DNA of 18,703 bases from positions 1 to 18,703 of the forward strand of contig CAMWLX010000021.1 of the NCBI GenBank assembly GCA_947175225.1. The letters run 5' to 3'. Source of the stretch: an uncultured Porphyromonadaceae bacterium. Lineage in GTDB: Bacteria > Bacteroidota > Bacteroidia > Bacteroidales > Muribaculaceae. Under the pieces are notes generated by a model. The model worked only from the letters and a program-made list of their open reading frames with translations, was not told the origin of the DNA and did no database searches. Shown here piece after piece: positions 6,305-15,341 of the stretch. Both the position numbers and the translations under genes were made by a program. Within the stretch, counting starts at the first letter, position 1, and each line of letters begins with the position of its first letter.

Positions 6305-9300
6305 ATGGCAAAAATAGACGAATTGTTCGATAAATATTCAGAAGAATTTATCGGAAATAGTATAAAAGGAAAAGTCCGGGTACAAGTTATTCAAGACATC
6401 TCCTTATTACCATTGGATATTGAACTCATTTCAATAGATAATGATGGTTTATTGTTCCAAACAAAAGTTGGAACAAAAACACCTACGTTACGTATAACAC
6501 CCGAGGCCAATATAGATACTTCCTCTTTCGAAGTTTTTCCTCAGATTAGCGGACTATTCCGTTTAATGTCCTATGACAAAGAAACTGAAACAGGAAGTAT
6601 TAACTATCTTCCATGTGGACGTGGTCAAGGATTTAATGAAGATATTACAATTGGATATAGTCCAAATTATATTGTTTCAAGACGTGCAAAGAGTATTGAC
6701 AGACTTACTGATGAGTTATATAAGTCACTCGTTTTCGAGAGCAATCTTGGATGTTATCTGTTGGAAGAAATCTATCCCGACAAAGTTGATAACAAAACTT
6801 TGCATGGCTTGAAGTTTGCTGCAGACCTTATAATCAAGGATCAGAAATACATATTGGACAAATCTCGTAGAAAGAACATTGGTTCTATTGATGATTTTTG
6901 TCGTTACCGTCTTATTCGTTACCCTAGCATTGACTTTGTTGAAGAGAATAATGCGAAGGCAATCATGGAGCGCATCCAGGACAAAGCAACCCAGGGGAAG
7001 GCGTTGCTTAACATATGGACAGAATACAGCAATAAAGAATTAGAAAAAGCAGAACAGCTATCTGAATTGTTCGGTGAGATACAATATTCAGATGGTAAGG
7101 ACATGACAAACCATGTCAAACTTTTGAAATTGAATTTTAACAAAGAGCAGACAACAGCTCTTAAAGAGCACGAGAACGATTTCAAAAATTCATCATTTGA
7201 AAAGGCTGAGACTGCAGGGTCAAGCGGAAGTGAAACATACAAGATTCGATCAATAAAGAAAAAATACAACCTTTATTATGCTGAAGTAATAGATGAAAAC
7301 GATACGTTAAGATCTTCGGGGACTCTTGTTCTTTCTGTAAAGGGTGACGTTCATGTCAATCAACGAAGGGAAAAGGCTTATCAGCATTTAAGTGGTGGAC
7401 GTATTACTGCAATATTGCGCAATCTACTGTTTGCTATTGAGGATGAAGCTGCCGAAATGATAGATCTTTATCATGAAGGACATAAAAAAGCTTTAACGAA
7501 TCGAACAAGAACATTCCTACAAAAGCGTTTTGGTATTTCTGACCTTACTGACAACCAAAAAAAAGCTGTGGAAATTGCGCTTAACACACCAGACATTGCC
7601 GTCATTCAAGGCCCCCCTGGTACCGGTAAATCTACTGTAATTGCGGTTATATGTGATAGATTGTTTGAGGAAGCAGAAAAAGAAGCTAAAAAGAATAAGC
7701 ATAACGATCGTTACGGTTCTTCTAAGCTTATTCTGGCATCTGCATTCCAGAACGACACTGTTGAGCATATTGCTAGTAAGATAGAAGACAAAGGTTTGCC
7801 TACTGTAAAAATAGGAAAGGATGCAACAACTATATCGGCAGAGCAAATTGTGGCTAAAAACATGATCAAAGCCATTGATAATGCGTTGCAGTATTATGCA
7901 TCAAGGTCTGCAATCACCCGAATGTCAACGCGTGTTAAAAAAATTAAGGATATTTATATCAAAGAACATAATCTTGTTGAATTAAAGCGTAATATTGATA
8001 TTATCTTACTTTCTCTTGACTTGACAGATGAACTCTGGAAACAATGGAAAAACCTATCAAAACCATTTGGGCGTCGAGAAAATATGAAAGATGACAAACG
8101 TGTAAAGGCACTTAAGAATCTTTCTACAGATGCAGTCTCTTATGACGATAGTGGATTTCAAGAGGTTCAGAAATTGTTGCGTTCCGGACTGGAGTTTACT
8201 GAAGAAGAACGTTCAATGCTGGAGGATGCTCCAGTAGATGAACCTTCAGAAGAATTTCTTCAGTTCCTTTTGTCTGTTAAAGAAAAATACCTTAGTGAAC
8301 TTGATCAAGCTTCAGAAACATCTTCCGAAGGAAATAATGAATCACTTTTATATTGGCTTGATGCTGTAATATCATACGAGAGGCAGAAAGAAGAAAATAC
8401 ATACGATGATCCTGATACCTTTATTACCGCAATACTAGAATCTTTGCGAGAAGAACTAGAGGGTGAAAGCTTGTATATTAGAAATTCAATCTTAGAATAT
8501 AGCAATAGTGTAGCTGCTACAAATCAAAAGGCCGGAAGTAAGGATATGCCAGCCAAGTTCCAGAATGTAATTTTGGAAGAAGCTGCTCGTTCCAATCCGT
8601 TAGATCTTTTGATTCCAATGACTAGAGCTCTTCGCCGAATCATTCTTGTAGGAGACCAAAAACAGCTCCCTCAGTTAATCGAGAATGATATTGTCGAAGA
8701 TGTTGTTTCTGAAAAATTTGAGGATCTTGCAGAAAGGGATATTGCACGCAAGAAGTATGAATCTTCTCTATTTGGAATTTTATATAAAAACTTGGGAAAA
8801 GCACCAAAGAAGAGAATGATTCGCTTGAATGAACAATTTCGTATGCATCCAGCAATCGGTAATTTTATTAGCTCCTTATATTATGGTAATGAGGTAAAAG
8901 CTGGTATGAAAGACCAAGATTTAAAAAAAGCTCATGGATTGATTGTCAATGGACTGAAGGATAAGGTCATGGTTTTCTGTGATGTTGGTCATGAACAGGG
9001 CTATGAGAAAAATGGCATCGGAAAGTCTCGCAAATGTGAAGCAAAACGTGTAATGAGCTTAGTAAAGGAAATAATGAGCGATCCAGGAGGTGAAGACTTA
9101 AGCATTGGCGTAATTACTTTCTATGCAGCACAGCGAGACCTTATTTTTGATGAAGCTGAAAAAATTGGGTTAGCTAACCAACTGCCTAGTGGTGACTATG
9201 AGATTGACGATAGTGTAAAAACGACAAGAGACGGCAAGGAAAAATTTAGAATCGGTACAGTAGACTCTTTCCAGGGTAAAGAGTTCGATGTGGTGATTCT

Positions 9301-9538
9301 AAGTGCAACTCGTTCGAATACCATTGAACGAAAAGAAGGCAATGTTCGTAAGGTCTTCGGATTCTTAACATCAGAAAATCGTTTGAATGTTGCATTCTCT
9401 CGTGCTCAGCGTCTTTTGATTGTCTGTGGTGATAGCGAAATGTTTAAAGATGAGTTTGCTCAAACATATGTCAACGGATTGTACGAGTTTTATGTAAATC
9501 AATCAACTGATAAGAACTATGGCGCAAGAATCATTTGA
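6305..9538 (+). CDS. Large SF1 DNA2/NAM7-like helicase, 1077 aa
   Basis: Residues 1-430 are a long N-terminal region without a family I can name, beginning with beta-rich segments that may be OB-like. The helicase core then shows Walker A GPPGTGKS (436-443, K442); motif II LEEAAR (E758-E759, where most relatives have D-E); motif III GDQKQLP (D784); motif IV NEQFRMHP (842-849, R846); motif V GTVDSFQGKE (984-993, Q990); and motif VI around R1033 in FSRAQR. About 315 residues lie between motifs I and II, far more than in compact SF1 helicases, and contain charged helices. I see no PD-(D/E)xK nuclease motif. The fold class works on DNA or RNA with a 5'-to-3' tendency in the UPF1/DNA2 group. Its stop overlaps the next gene by 20 bases. 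Confidence 0.9.
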   Translation: MAKIDELFDKYSEEFIGNSIKGKVRVQVIQDISLLPLDIELISIDNDGLLFQTKVGTKTPTLRITPEANIDTSSFEVFPQISGLFRLMSYDKETETGSINYLPCGRGQGFNEDITIGYSPNYIVSRRAKSIDRLTDELYKSLVFESNLGCYLLEEIYPDKVDNKTLHGLKFAADLIIKDQKYILDKSRRKNIGSIDDFCRYRLIRYPSIDFVEENNAKAIMERIQDKATQGKALLNIWTEYSNKELEKAEQLSELFGEIQYSDGKDMTNHVKLLKLNFNKEQTTALKEHENDFKNSSFEKAETAGSSGSETYKIRSIKKKYNLYYAEVIDENDTLRSSGTLVLSVKGDVHVNQRREKAYQHLSGGRITAILRNLLFAIEDEAAEMIDLYHEGHKKALTNRTRTFLQKRFGISDLTDNQKKAVEIALNTPDIAVIQGPPGTGKSTVIAVICDRLFEEAEKEAKKNKHNDRYGSSKLILASAFQNDTVEHIASKIEDKGLPTVKIGKDATTISAEQIVAKNMIKAIDNALQYYASRSAITRMSTRVKKIKDIYIKEHNLVELKRNIDIILLSLDLTDELWKQWKNLSKPFGRRENMKDDKRVKALKNLSTDAVSYDDSGFQEVQKLLRSGLEFTEEERSMLEDAPVDEPSEEFLQFLLSVKEKYLSELDQASETSSEGNNESLLYWLDAVISYERQKEENTYDDPDTFITAILESLREELEGESLYIRNSILEYSNSVAATNQKAGSKDMPAKFQNVILEEAARSNPLDLLIPMTRALRRIILVGDQKQLPQLIENDIVEDVVSEKFEDLAERDIARKKYESSLFGILYKNLGKAPKKRMIRLNEQFRMHPAIGNFISSLYYGNEVKAGMKDQDLKKAHGLIVNGLKDKVMVFCDVGHEQGYEKNGIGKSRKCEAKRVMSLVKEIMSDPGGEDLSIGVITFYAAQRDLIFDEAEKIGLANQLPSGDYEIDDSVKTTRDGKEKFRIGTVDSFQGKEFDVVILSATRSNTIERKEGNVRKVFGFLTSENRLNVAFSRAQRLLIVCGDSEMFKDEFAQTYVNGLYEFYVNQSTDKNYGARII

Positions 9539-11054
9539 TTATATACTAAATGTTGATCATCGTCCAAACAAAACTGCAGTTTTGCTTGCAATACCGATGT
9601 ATATGTATCGTATTGAAACAAAAAGCTTGGAATATGGCATAAACTTCTTTCAGAAAGCTGTTTTAATGTTCAAAACAAAACCAGGGATAGACAATTCAAC
9701 TATTTCTACCTGCTTGGGTCTTGATGAGAAACTTGTTGACCTTGTATCAGAGCAACTGTGTACATCAAAGCTAATTGGAACTGATGGACGAATTACCGAC
9801 AGAGGTAAAGAGATAAAAAATGATATCGATGGACTTATTGTTGACGATACAAAAAAATCTATTGGTTATGTTTTTCAACATCTAAATGACGAGGGACTTT
9901 ACGCTTTCTATGTAAACAATATAAAAAAGGCATCTGTCATTAATGGTGAAATATGCACTGGTACTAAAGGGAACTCTGGGGATGAAGATTTTTACACATC
10001 ACCCATATTGGCACAGAAGCTATTGGAAGCACGAGTAACTAATTATGCTCCTAATGAACGTGAAATTCTTAGGCTAATTCGTCGTTCAAATAAACACATA
10101 CATACAAACACGGATGTAGAAACAATCTACATTGATACAAAAAAATATGGAATTTCTTTCGTTCCAGATAACCACCCTTCAATTGTGTGGATTTGCACCT
10201 ATGCATATGTACCACGTATAAAAGATGAGGTATATTCAAGCGAATGGGAAATACAAGATCCTTTTGGTTTTGAAAATAACTCCGAACTAAAAATATATGT
10301 AGAATCACTCATTGAAGAAGGGCTTATTGACGATTTCAGGCATAAGTTCAGTGATCTTCATACCATTGATGATCAAACAATCGATGAGTTCCAGGCTCGA
10401 ATGGATGCTTTAGTTAATAAGCAGATTGATGAAACTTTCGAGATAGGTTATCATAAACTTGATAGAAATGTTCAAAAATATTTGAGGATTGTTCTAAAGA
10501 ACTACCTTATTCTTAGTAGAACGATTGAAATAGATGCATGTAGCTCTTATGTAGGTAACATTCAAAATACTCTTGAGGCAATTATAAAACTTGATTTTGA
10601 AAAAAATGATAGAGACTATAGAAAGGTCTATAATTCCTTCAAATACGAATTTCGACTTAATGGAAGAACACGTTCTGATTTCTTCCGTCCTGAAGATCGT
10701 TATAATTATTTAGAGAATTTGTTCGAAACTGGAGTATTGAAAGCTGATCTTAATACGGAACAAAATATTAAGGCATTTTCAAAGGAGTTCGATCCTCGAA
10801 AGGCAAAGTCACTTAAACATTATCTGCTGAAGTTCCTTTTTGCCCATAAATATAACGACTCAAATCCTTTATTTGATATTATAAAGGAAAAGGTCGGAGT
10901 AATCTATACGATAGCCAATCTACGTAATCTGAGCAATCACGGTCAAACCAGCAATGAGAAACAGATGCGAAGTTTGTCAAAAGATGAAATAGACTTATAT
11001 TTCAATGAATTAAAACATATCGTAAATAACTATATAATTCATTACAATGGCTAA
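9519..11054 (+). CDS. wHTH-like protein with C-terminal HEPN-like domain, 511 aa
   Basis: Not a family I can name. The N-terminal 110 residues read as a winged-helix-type DNA-binding fold (STISTCLGLDEKLVDLVSEQL, then a wing with GTDGRITDRGKE). The middle, about residues 110-330, is mixed and includes a beta-rich part with VDDTKKSIGYVFQ and SIVWICTYAYVP. From about residue 330 the protein is helical and ends with LRNLSNHG (R469, H474) followed by a polar helix. The R-x4-H spacing with Asn after Arg is the catalytic signature of HEPN domains, which are often metal-independent RNases in toxins and abortive-infection proteins. It starts inside the helicase gene (20-base overlap) and overlaps the next gene by 8 bases. 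Inferred role: DNA-binding sensor joined to a possible RNase effector, or a non-catalytic HEPN adaptor. Confidence 0.8.
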   Translation: MAQESFDYILNVDHRPNKTAVLLAIPMYMYRIETKSLEYGINFFQKAVLMFKTKPGIDNSTISTCLGLDEKLVDLVSEQLCTSKLIGTDGRITDRGKEIKNDIDGLIVDDTKKSIGYVFQHLNDEGLYAFYVNNIKKASVINGEICTGTKGNSGDEDFYTSPILAQKLLEARVTNYAPNEREILRLIRRSNKHIHTNTDVETIYIDTKKYGISFVPDNHPSIVWICTYAYVPRIKDEVYSSEWEIQDPFGFENNSELKIYVESLIEEGLIDDFRHKFSDLHTIDDQTIDEFQARMDALVNKQIDETFEIGYHKLDRNVQKYLRIVLKNYLILSRTIEIDACSSYVGNIQNTLEAIIKLDFEKNDRDYRKVYNSFKYEFRLNGRTRSDFFRPEDRYNYLENLFETGVLKADLNTEQNIKAFSKEFDPRKAKSLKHYLLKFLFAHKYNDSNPLFDIIKEKVGVIYTIANLRNLSNHGQTSNEKQMRSLSKDEIDLYFNELKHIVNNYIIHYNG

Positions 11055-13473
11055 AAATAAAAAGAATAAACAGAAGCAACAACAGAAGTCTGTTACTACT
11101 AAACAGCAGATTGTAACAAAAGAAATTTATGATGATGGGAAGTCTGCTTTGGAAGAATCCAAAACAGTATTGAATGCGATTCCCGAAACAGATGTGAATG
11201 TAGCTAAAATTGAGGTAGCTTATGCTACAGATGGTTCAGTAACATCTGAAGATGTTGTTAAGTTGACAGCAGATCTTAGAAAAAGCACTAAGATTATGTA
11301 TGCCACTCAAAAAGCATATGAAGCATTAAAGGAAACATATAAGAATGCAGAGAAACAGGCAAAAACTTTAATTGATGATGCTACAGCTGAAGCTTCAAAG
11401 ATTAAAGAAGACGCCCAGACAGAAGCTGATGCCTTGATAGGAGATGCAGTATCTAAAGCCGATGCAGCTAAAGCCGAATTGGCACATAAGAGAAATGAAC
11501 TCAATCAAAGAGAACTTAAACTCATTGAAGATGAATCAGCTGCTCAATCTGGAGATCATAGTGCAGTCATTGACCGATTGATCAAAGCTTTTAAAAATAG
11601 CAAAGAACGGATAATTGTTGCTGCTGAAACTCAACTCCAGGAGCAAGCTGACATAGCTAATGAATACATTGAAAAACTTGAAGTAATCACTGCTAAAGAA
11701 TCCCAACTGGAAATTAAGGAAAAAGAGCTTAAAACTCGTGAAAAGAAAGTCAAAGCCATAGAAATAGTGGCCGAAGAAGAACGGGAAGAACTCCGAGAAG
11801 AAATTGAGAAGAAGATAAAGGACGAATATGACGATCGTTTGAAAGATGCTATTGAAGATGCCAATCGTTATAAAGATAAAATGACGAAATTGAACAATGA
11901 TGTCAATTCATTAAAAGACACTCTTGCAATAATTCAATCTGCTTTTGGTGAAATTGATCCTACAGAAATGGCCGAGGTATGCAATAGATTGAAGTTGCAG
12001 ATTGAAAATCTCACATATGAATTAGCTGCTCGACCACATCAGGATGACCTTGATACCAAACAAAAAGAAGTTGAGCTTCTGAAACAGAATTTAGTTGAAC
12101 TGCGTCAGAAATTCAATGAGACCGAATATTTGGAACTCAAGAAGATGTTTGATAATAGCGACGCTTTAATTCAAGATAAACAGCTCCTTATAGATAAGCT
12201 AGAATCTGCAAATGCGCGTATTATCAACTACAAAGATACAATTGAAGATCTTAGAAGAACCATTAGTGAAATCAAAGAGAGCCATAATAAAGATAACGCC
12301 TTTAAAGCTTCGAGCAAGTATGATAATGGAGATTATCAGGTTCCGATGATCAAAGGAACTGCTCCATCCAGCTTGTCAGACTTCATCAGTTATCTTCAAT
12401 CATATATGGCTTCGCCTGACAACGGGGACAAGGAATTAAGATATACAAAGGATACAATTAAAAAGTTTATTGCAGGTCTTCATATGTCCCCAATCTCGAT
12501 ATTGCAGGGAATTTCTGGCACAGGCAAAACAAGCCTTCCACGTGCTGTAGCTATGGCAATGACTGCAGATGATGTTCGATATAGTATTGATAATGGTGAT
12601 GATGAATTACCACAAGCACCATATCGTATTTGTCCAATTCAGTCAGGTTGGCGTGATAAGATGGACTTAATGGGTTTTTATAACTCTTTTGAGAAGAGCT
12701 ATCATGAAACAGAATTTTTCAATGCTCTCTATTTGGCAAATCAGCCTAAATATGAGAACACTTTGTTCTTTATCGTTTTAGATGAGATGAATCTTTCTAG
12801 ACCAGAACATTATTTCGCTGATTTCCTCTCAAAACTTGAACAATCAGAAGAACAAAGAAAGATTAAGATAGATAATGTTCCTGAAGATATTTGTCCCAGA
12901 AGTATTGTCGGAGGGACATTATCTATTCCTAAGAATGTGCGTTTCATCGGTACGGCAAATCATGATGAAACGACATTGGAATTTGCGCCAAAGACTTACG
13001 ATAGGTCCAATGTGATTGATATGCCTCGTAATTGTCCAAGTGACGAAGAAATACCGAACTTTGACAAGAAATATAACGTGACCTATGACTGGTTAAGTAA
13101 AAAATTCAAAGAAGCGGAAGACAAGCATGTAAAAGAATGCAAAATCTTTGATGTTTTTATTAAAGATAATAACTTGCTTGATCTTCTTGCAGAGAGAGGT
13201 ATTGGGGTAGGAAATCGTTTCGAAGGACAAGCGAAACGATTCCTTTCCGTATTTGTTGAAGCAGGGATTGACGTAAAAGTAGATACTGCTAAAGCCGCAG
13301 ATCATTTGATGACAACACGTTTGCTTAGAACTCTTAAAGATAATTACGATTTAGGATATAACACCTTGGATGTTTTCAAGGAAAGATATATTAAAATATT
13401 TCGTATGCATTTTAATCACGACCCTAAAGAAGCAATTGAACTAATTGAAAAAGAACTTGACAAGAAGAAATAG
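11047..13473 (+). CDS. McrB-type AAA+ ATPase with long coiled-coil N-terminus, 808 aa
   Basis: A Lys/Gln-rich start (MAKNKKNKQKQQQK) leads to a very long coiled coil, about residues 60-430, with Ala/Glu/Lys heptads and repeated REL/EIKEKEL patterns. The C-terminal third is an AAA+ domain of the McrB/MoxR type: Walker A GISGTGKT (488-495, K494), Walker B VLDEMN (D579-E580), and sensor region GTANHDETT (635-643) followed by a DRSNVIDM segment. DEMN-LSRP and GTAN-D-TT are characteristic of McrB-like motors, which form hexamers that translocate or remodel DNA-bound partners and in McrBC use GTP. The coiled coil replaces the DNA-recognition domain found at the N-terminus of classical McrB. The next gene, two bases downstream, is the McrC-like partner. 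Overlaps its upstream neighbour by 8 bases. Confidence 0.9.
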   Translation: MAKNKKNKQKQQQKSVTTKQQIVTKEIYDDGKSALEESKTVLNAIPETDVNVAKIEVAYATDGSVTSEDVVKLTADLRKSTKIMYATQKAYEALKETYKNAEKQAKTLIDDATAEASKIKEDAQTEADALIGDAVSKADAAKAELAHKRNELNQRELKLIEDESAAQSGDHSAVIDRLIKAFKNSKERIIVAAETQLQEQADIANEYIEKLEVITAKESQLEIKEKELKTREKKVKAIEIVAEEEREELREEIEKKIKDEYDDRLKDAIEDANRYKDKMTKLNNDVNSLKDTLAIIQSAFGEIDPTEMAEVCNRLKLQIENLTYELAARPHQDDLDTKQKEVELLKQNLVELRQKFNETEYLELKKMFDNSDALIQDKQLLIDKLESANARIINYKDTIEDLRRTISEIKESHNKDNAFKASSKYDNGDYQVPMIKGTAPSSLSDFISYLQSYMASPDNGDKELRYTKDTIKKFIAGLHMSPISILQGISGTGKTSLPRAVAMAMTADDVRYSIDNGDDELPQAPYRICPIQSGWRDKMDLMGFYNSFEKSYHETEFFNALYLANQPKYENTLFFIVLDEMNLSRPEHYFADFLSKLEQSEEQRKIKIDNVPEDICPRSIVGGTLSIPKNVRFIGTANHDETTLEFAPKTYDRSNVIDMPRNCPSDEEIPNFDKKYNVTYDWLSKKFKEAEDKHVKECKIFDVFIKDNNLLDLLAERGIGVGNRFEGQAKRFLSVFVEAGIDVKVDTAKAADHLMTTRLLRTLKDNYDLGYNTLDVFKERYIKIFRMHFNHDPKEAIELIEKELDKKK

Positions 13474-13475
13474 AT

Positions 13476-15329
13476 ATGAAATATTATGACAGATATACAG
13501 GTCAGATGACAACAAACCTTCCAAGCCGCATGGATCTTGGAAGATATGCTGTAATTGAAAATGGAATTATTCGAGACCTTACAAATACAGATGTCATAAA
13601 ATTAGGAGATTATGTAGTTCGGGAGAGTTTATTTGAAGAAACAAACCAGAACGTACATGATTTACTTCATACGATAGCTTCTGCTTATAATAGTAATGTC
13701 CTTAATGTAACTCCAATCATTCAGAAATTCAATATAGAAAAAAAACAATTTGAGAAAGTTCTTAACCAGCATAAGTCTCATTTAAAGGCGATAGTGTCCT
13801 ATCCTCATTCATTGTTGGATAAGAATACAGTGAAGGTAAACATCGGACGAGCAAAACGCATTTCAACTAGAAGTTACCAATATCTTGCACATCATTCTGA
13901 AGACTGGGAAAAGATGTCTATTTTGTCACCTAAACCAAGGAAAATTCTTCATGAAGAATTGATTATAGATTTCACAGTATATGAGAATATTCTATTGAAA
14001 GCTTTTCTTCATGAAGCTATAAAATATCTAAATAAACGAATCAAAGAAACAGCTGACATATCCAAGTTTTTTCTATCGATTTTTGGTACAAAGTGGGTTT
14101 GTTCCAACTGTAAACATGTACACGAAGAATTGGATAAACCAAAGGTATGTCCAAATTGTAAGAATGAAAGTGCAAATTGGATAGAAGAAATCAAAACAAT
14201 CTGGGCCGAAAAAATCGATCGAAGAAATGCTTTGGTCGGTAGAGCAATAAAGTCTGATAAGACAACAGATACGGTTGCAACTAACAGAGACCTTGTTTCG
14301 CTTAAGTCGGAGCTGGTAAAGCTTGAACACTCTCCACTGTTCGATGAGTTCCCCAAGAATTCCAAGGAGTCCGTGGTATACCATGAAACAAACGTTCTAA
14401 ATTCGCATAAGCACTATAAATATCTAAAGATACTTTGGCTTGAACTTAAGAAGTTGAAAGAACAAGCAGAAGACGATGACCCATTAATCGTACATCAAGA
14501 TATTATGAACAATATGCGTATTTATGTGGAAACCTTGTTCGTATATTCTCTTCGACAAATGGGGTATGAGATAACTAGAGAAGAAAACGGTATTCAGGCA
14601 AAACATGAAGCCCTGCCAATAATAAGACTGTGCATTGATAAATATAGTGTTCTCCACATTTTTACAGATGATATTAAATTTAATATCATAACATTAGGAG
14701 GTATCTATGAAATAGAGAATACACTACGATTGCCACAAGGCACATGCTGTTTTTGCTTCAGTGATTATCAAAAGTCCAAAAATAATGTTGAAGGTATCTA
14801 TTTTGTGAATCCTATCGATACAAATAGTATTGAGTATTCCGGTCAAGTATTACGCATGTTGATCATTCAGGATTATATTGCCATACTGAATAGGAAACAT
14901 CCATATAAACACAGCCTTAGAGATTTTGTTTCCATAATAGGATGTAAAGACATTATCTTTGATAAAACTACCTTTACCTATTCTTTCGGTAAAGAGCTTC
15001 CAAATAACATCGATGAGAGCAATGTAGCATCTATTGTTAAAGAATCCAAAGAGTTCAAGAAACGTAATAGAAGGGATCAAGAAACATTGCTAAGTGATTT
15101 GTCTGGACTTATTCATGAAATCAATGAAAAATGTTCGGTAATCTCAAAGACAATTGTCTGTCCTAAGTGTTCGAAGCAATACCGCACACGTGATTTAAGA
15201 TATTTGGTATGTGACTGTGGATTCATTTGTGACCTTTCATCCAGAAAAGGCAAATTATTCCATAGTCAAAAAGATTCCTCTTACTCCAATATCACACAAA
15301 AAGGTTGGGGGATGGATTATATCGAATAA
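13476..15329 (+). CDS. DUF2357/McrC-like protein with two zinc ribbons, 617 aa
   Basis: Assigned mainly by context and pattern. About residues 160-195 (LHEELIIDFTVYENILLKAFLHEAI region), LEHSPLFDE and a later Tyr-rich helix (HKHYKYLKILWLEL) follow the layout of DUF2357 proteins, which partner McrB-type ATPases. A four-cysteine zinc ribbon interrupts this part (C209, C212, C225, C228) and a second CxxC/CxC ribbon closes the protein (C562, C565, C579, C581). After residue 340 the sequence resembles the region preceding the McrC nuclease (MRIYVETLFVYSLRQMGYEI), but I cannot find an Asp followed by (D/E)xK, so the nuclease may be degenerate or absent. The gene starts two bases after the ATPase gene and is followed by the last operon gene after 12 bases. 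Confidence 0.7.
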   Translation: MKYYDRYTGQMTTNLPSRMDLGRYAVIENGIIRDLTNTDVIKLGDYVVRESLFEETNQNVHDLLHTIASAYNSNVLNVTPIIQKFNIEKKQFEKVLNQHKSHLKAIVSYPHSLLDKNTVKVNIGRAKRISTRSYQYLAHHSEDWEKMSILSPKPRKILHEELIIDFTVYENILLKAFLHEAIKYLNKRIKETADISKFFLSIFGTKWVCSNCKHVHEELDKPKVCPNCKNESANWIEEIKTIWAEKIDRRNALVGRAIKSDKTTDTVATNRDLVSLKSELVKLEHSPLFDEFPKNSKESVVYHETNVLNSHKHYKYLKILWLELKKLKEQAEDDDPLIVHQDIMNNMRIYVETLFVYSLRQMGYEITREENGIQAKHEALPIIRLCIDKYSVLHIFTDDIKFNIITLGGIYEIENTLRLPQGTCCFCFSDYQKSKNNVEGIYFVNPIDTNSIEYSGQVLRMLIIQDYIAILNRKHPYKHSLRDFVSIIGCKDIIFDKTTFTYSFGKELPNNIDESNVASIVKESKEFKKRNRRDQETLLSDLSGLIHEINEKCSVISKTIVCPKCSKQYRTRDLRYLVCDCGFICDLSSRKGKLFHSQKDSSYSNITQKGWGMDYIE

Positions 15330-15341
15330 TATAGCTGAATA

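Noticed and set aside
11307..11864. Serine- and alanine-rich minus-strand frames across the coiled-coil region
   Set aside because: These are antisense shadows of the Glu/Lys/Ala-rich heptads of the McrB-type gene.
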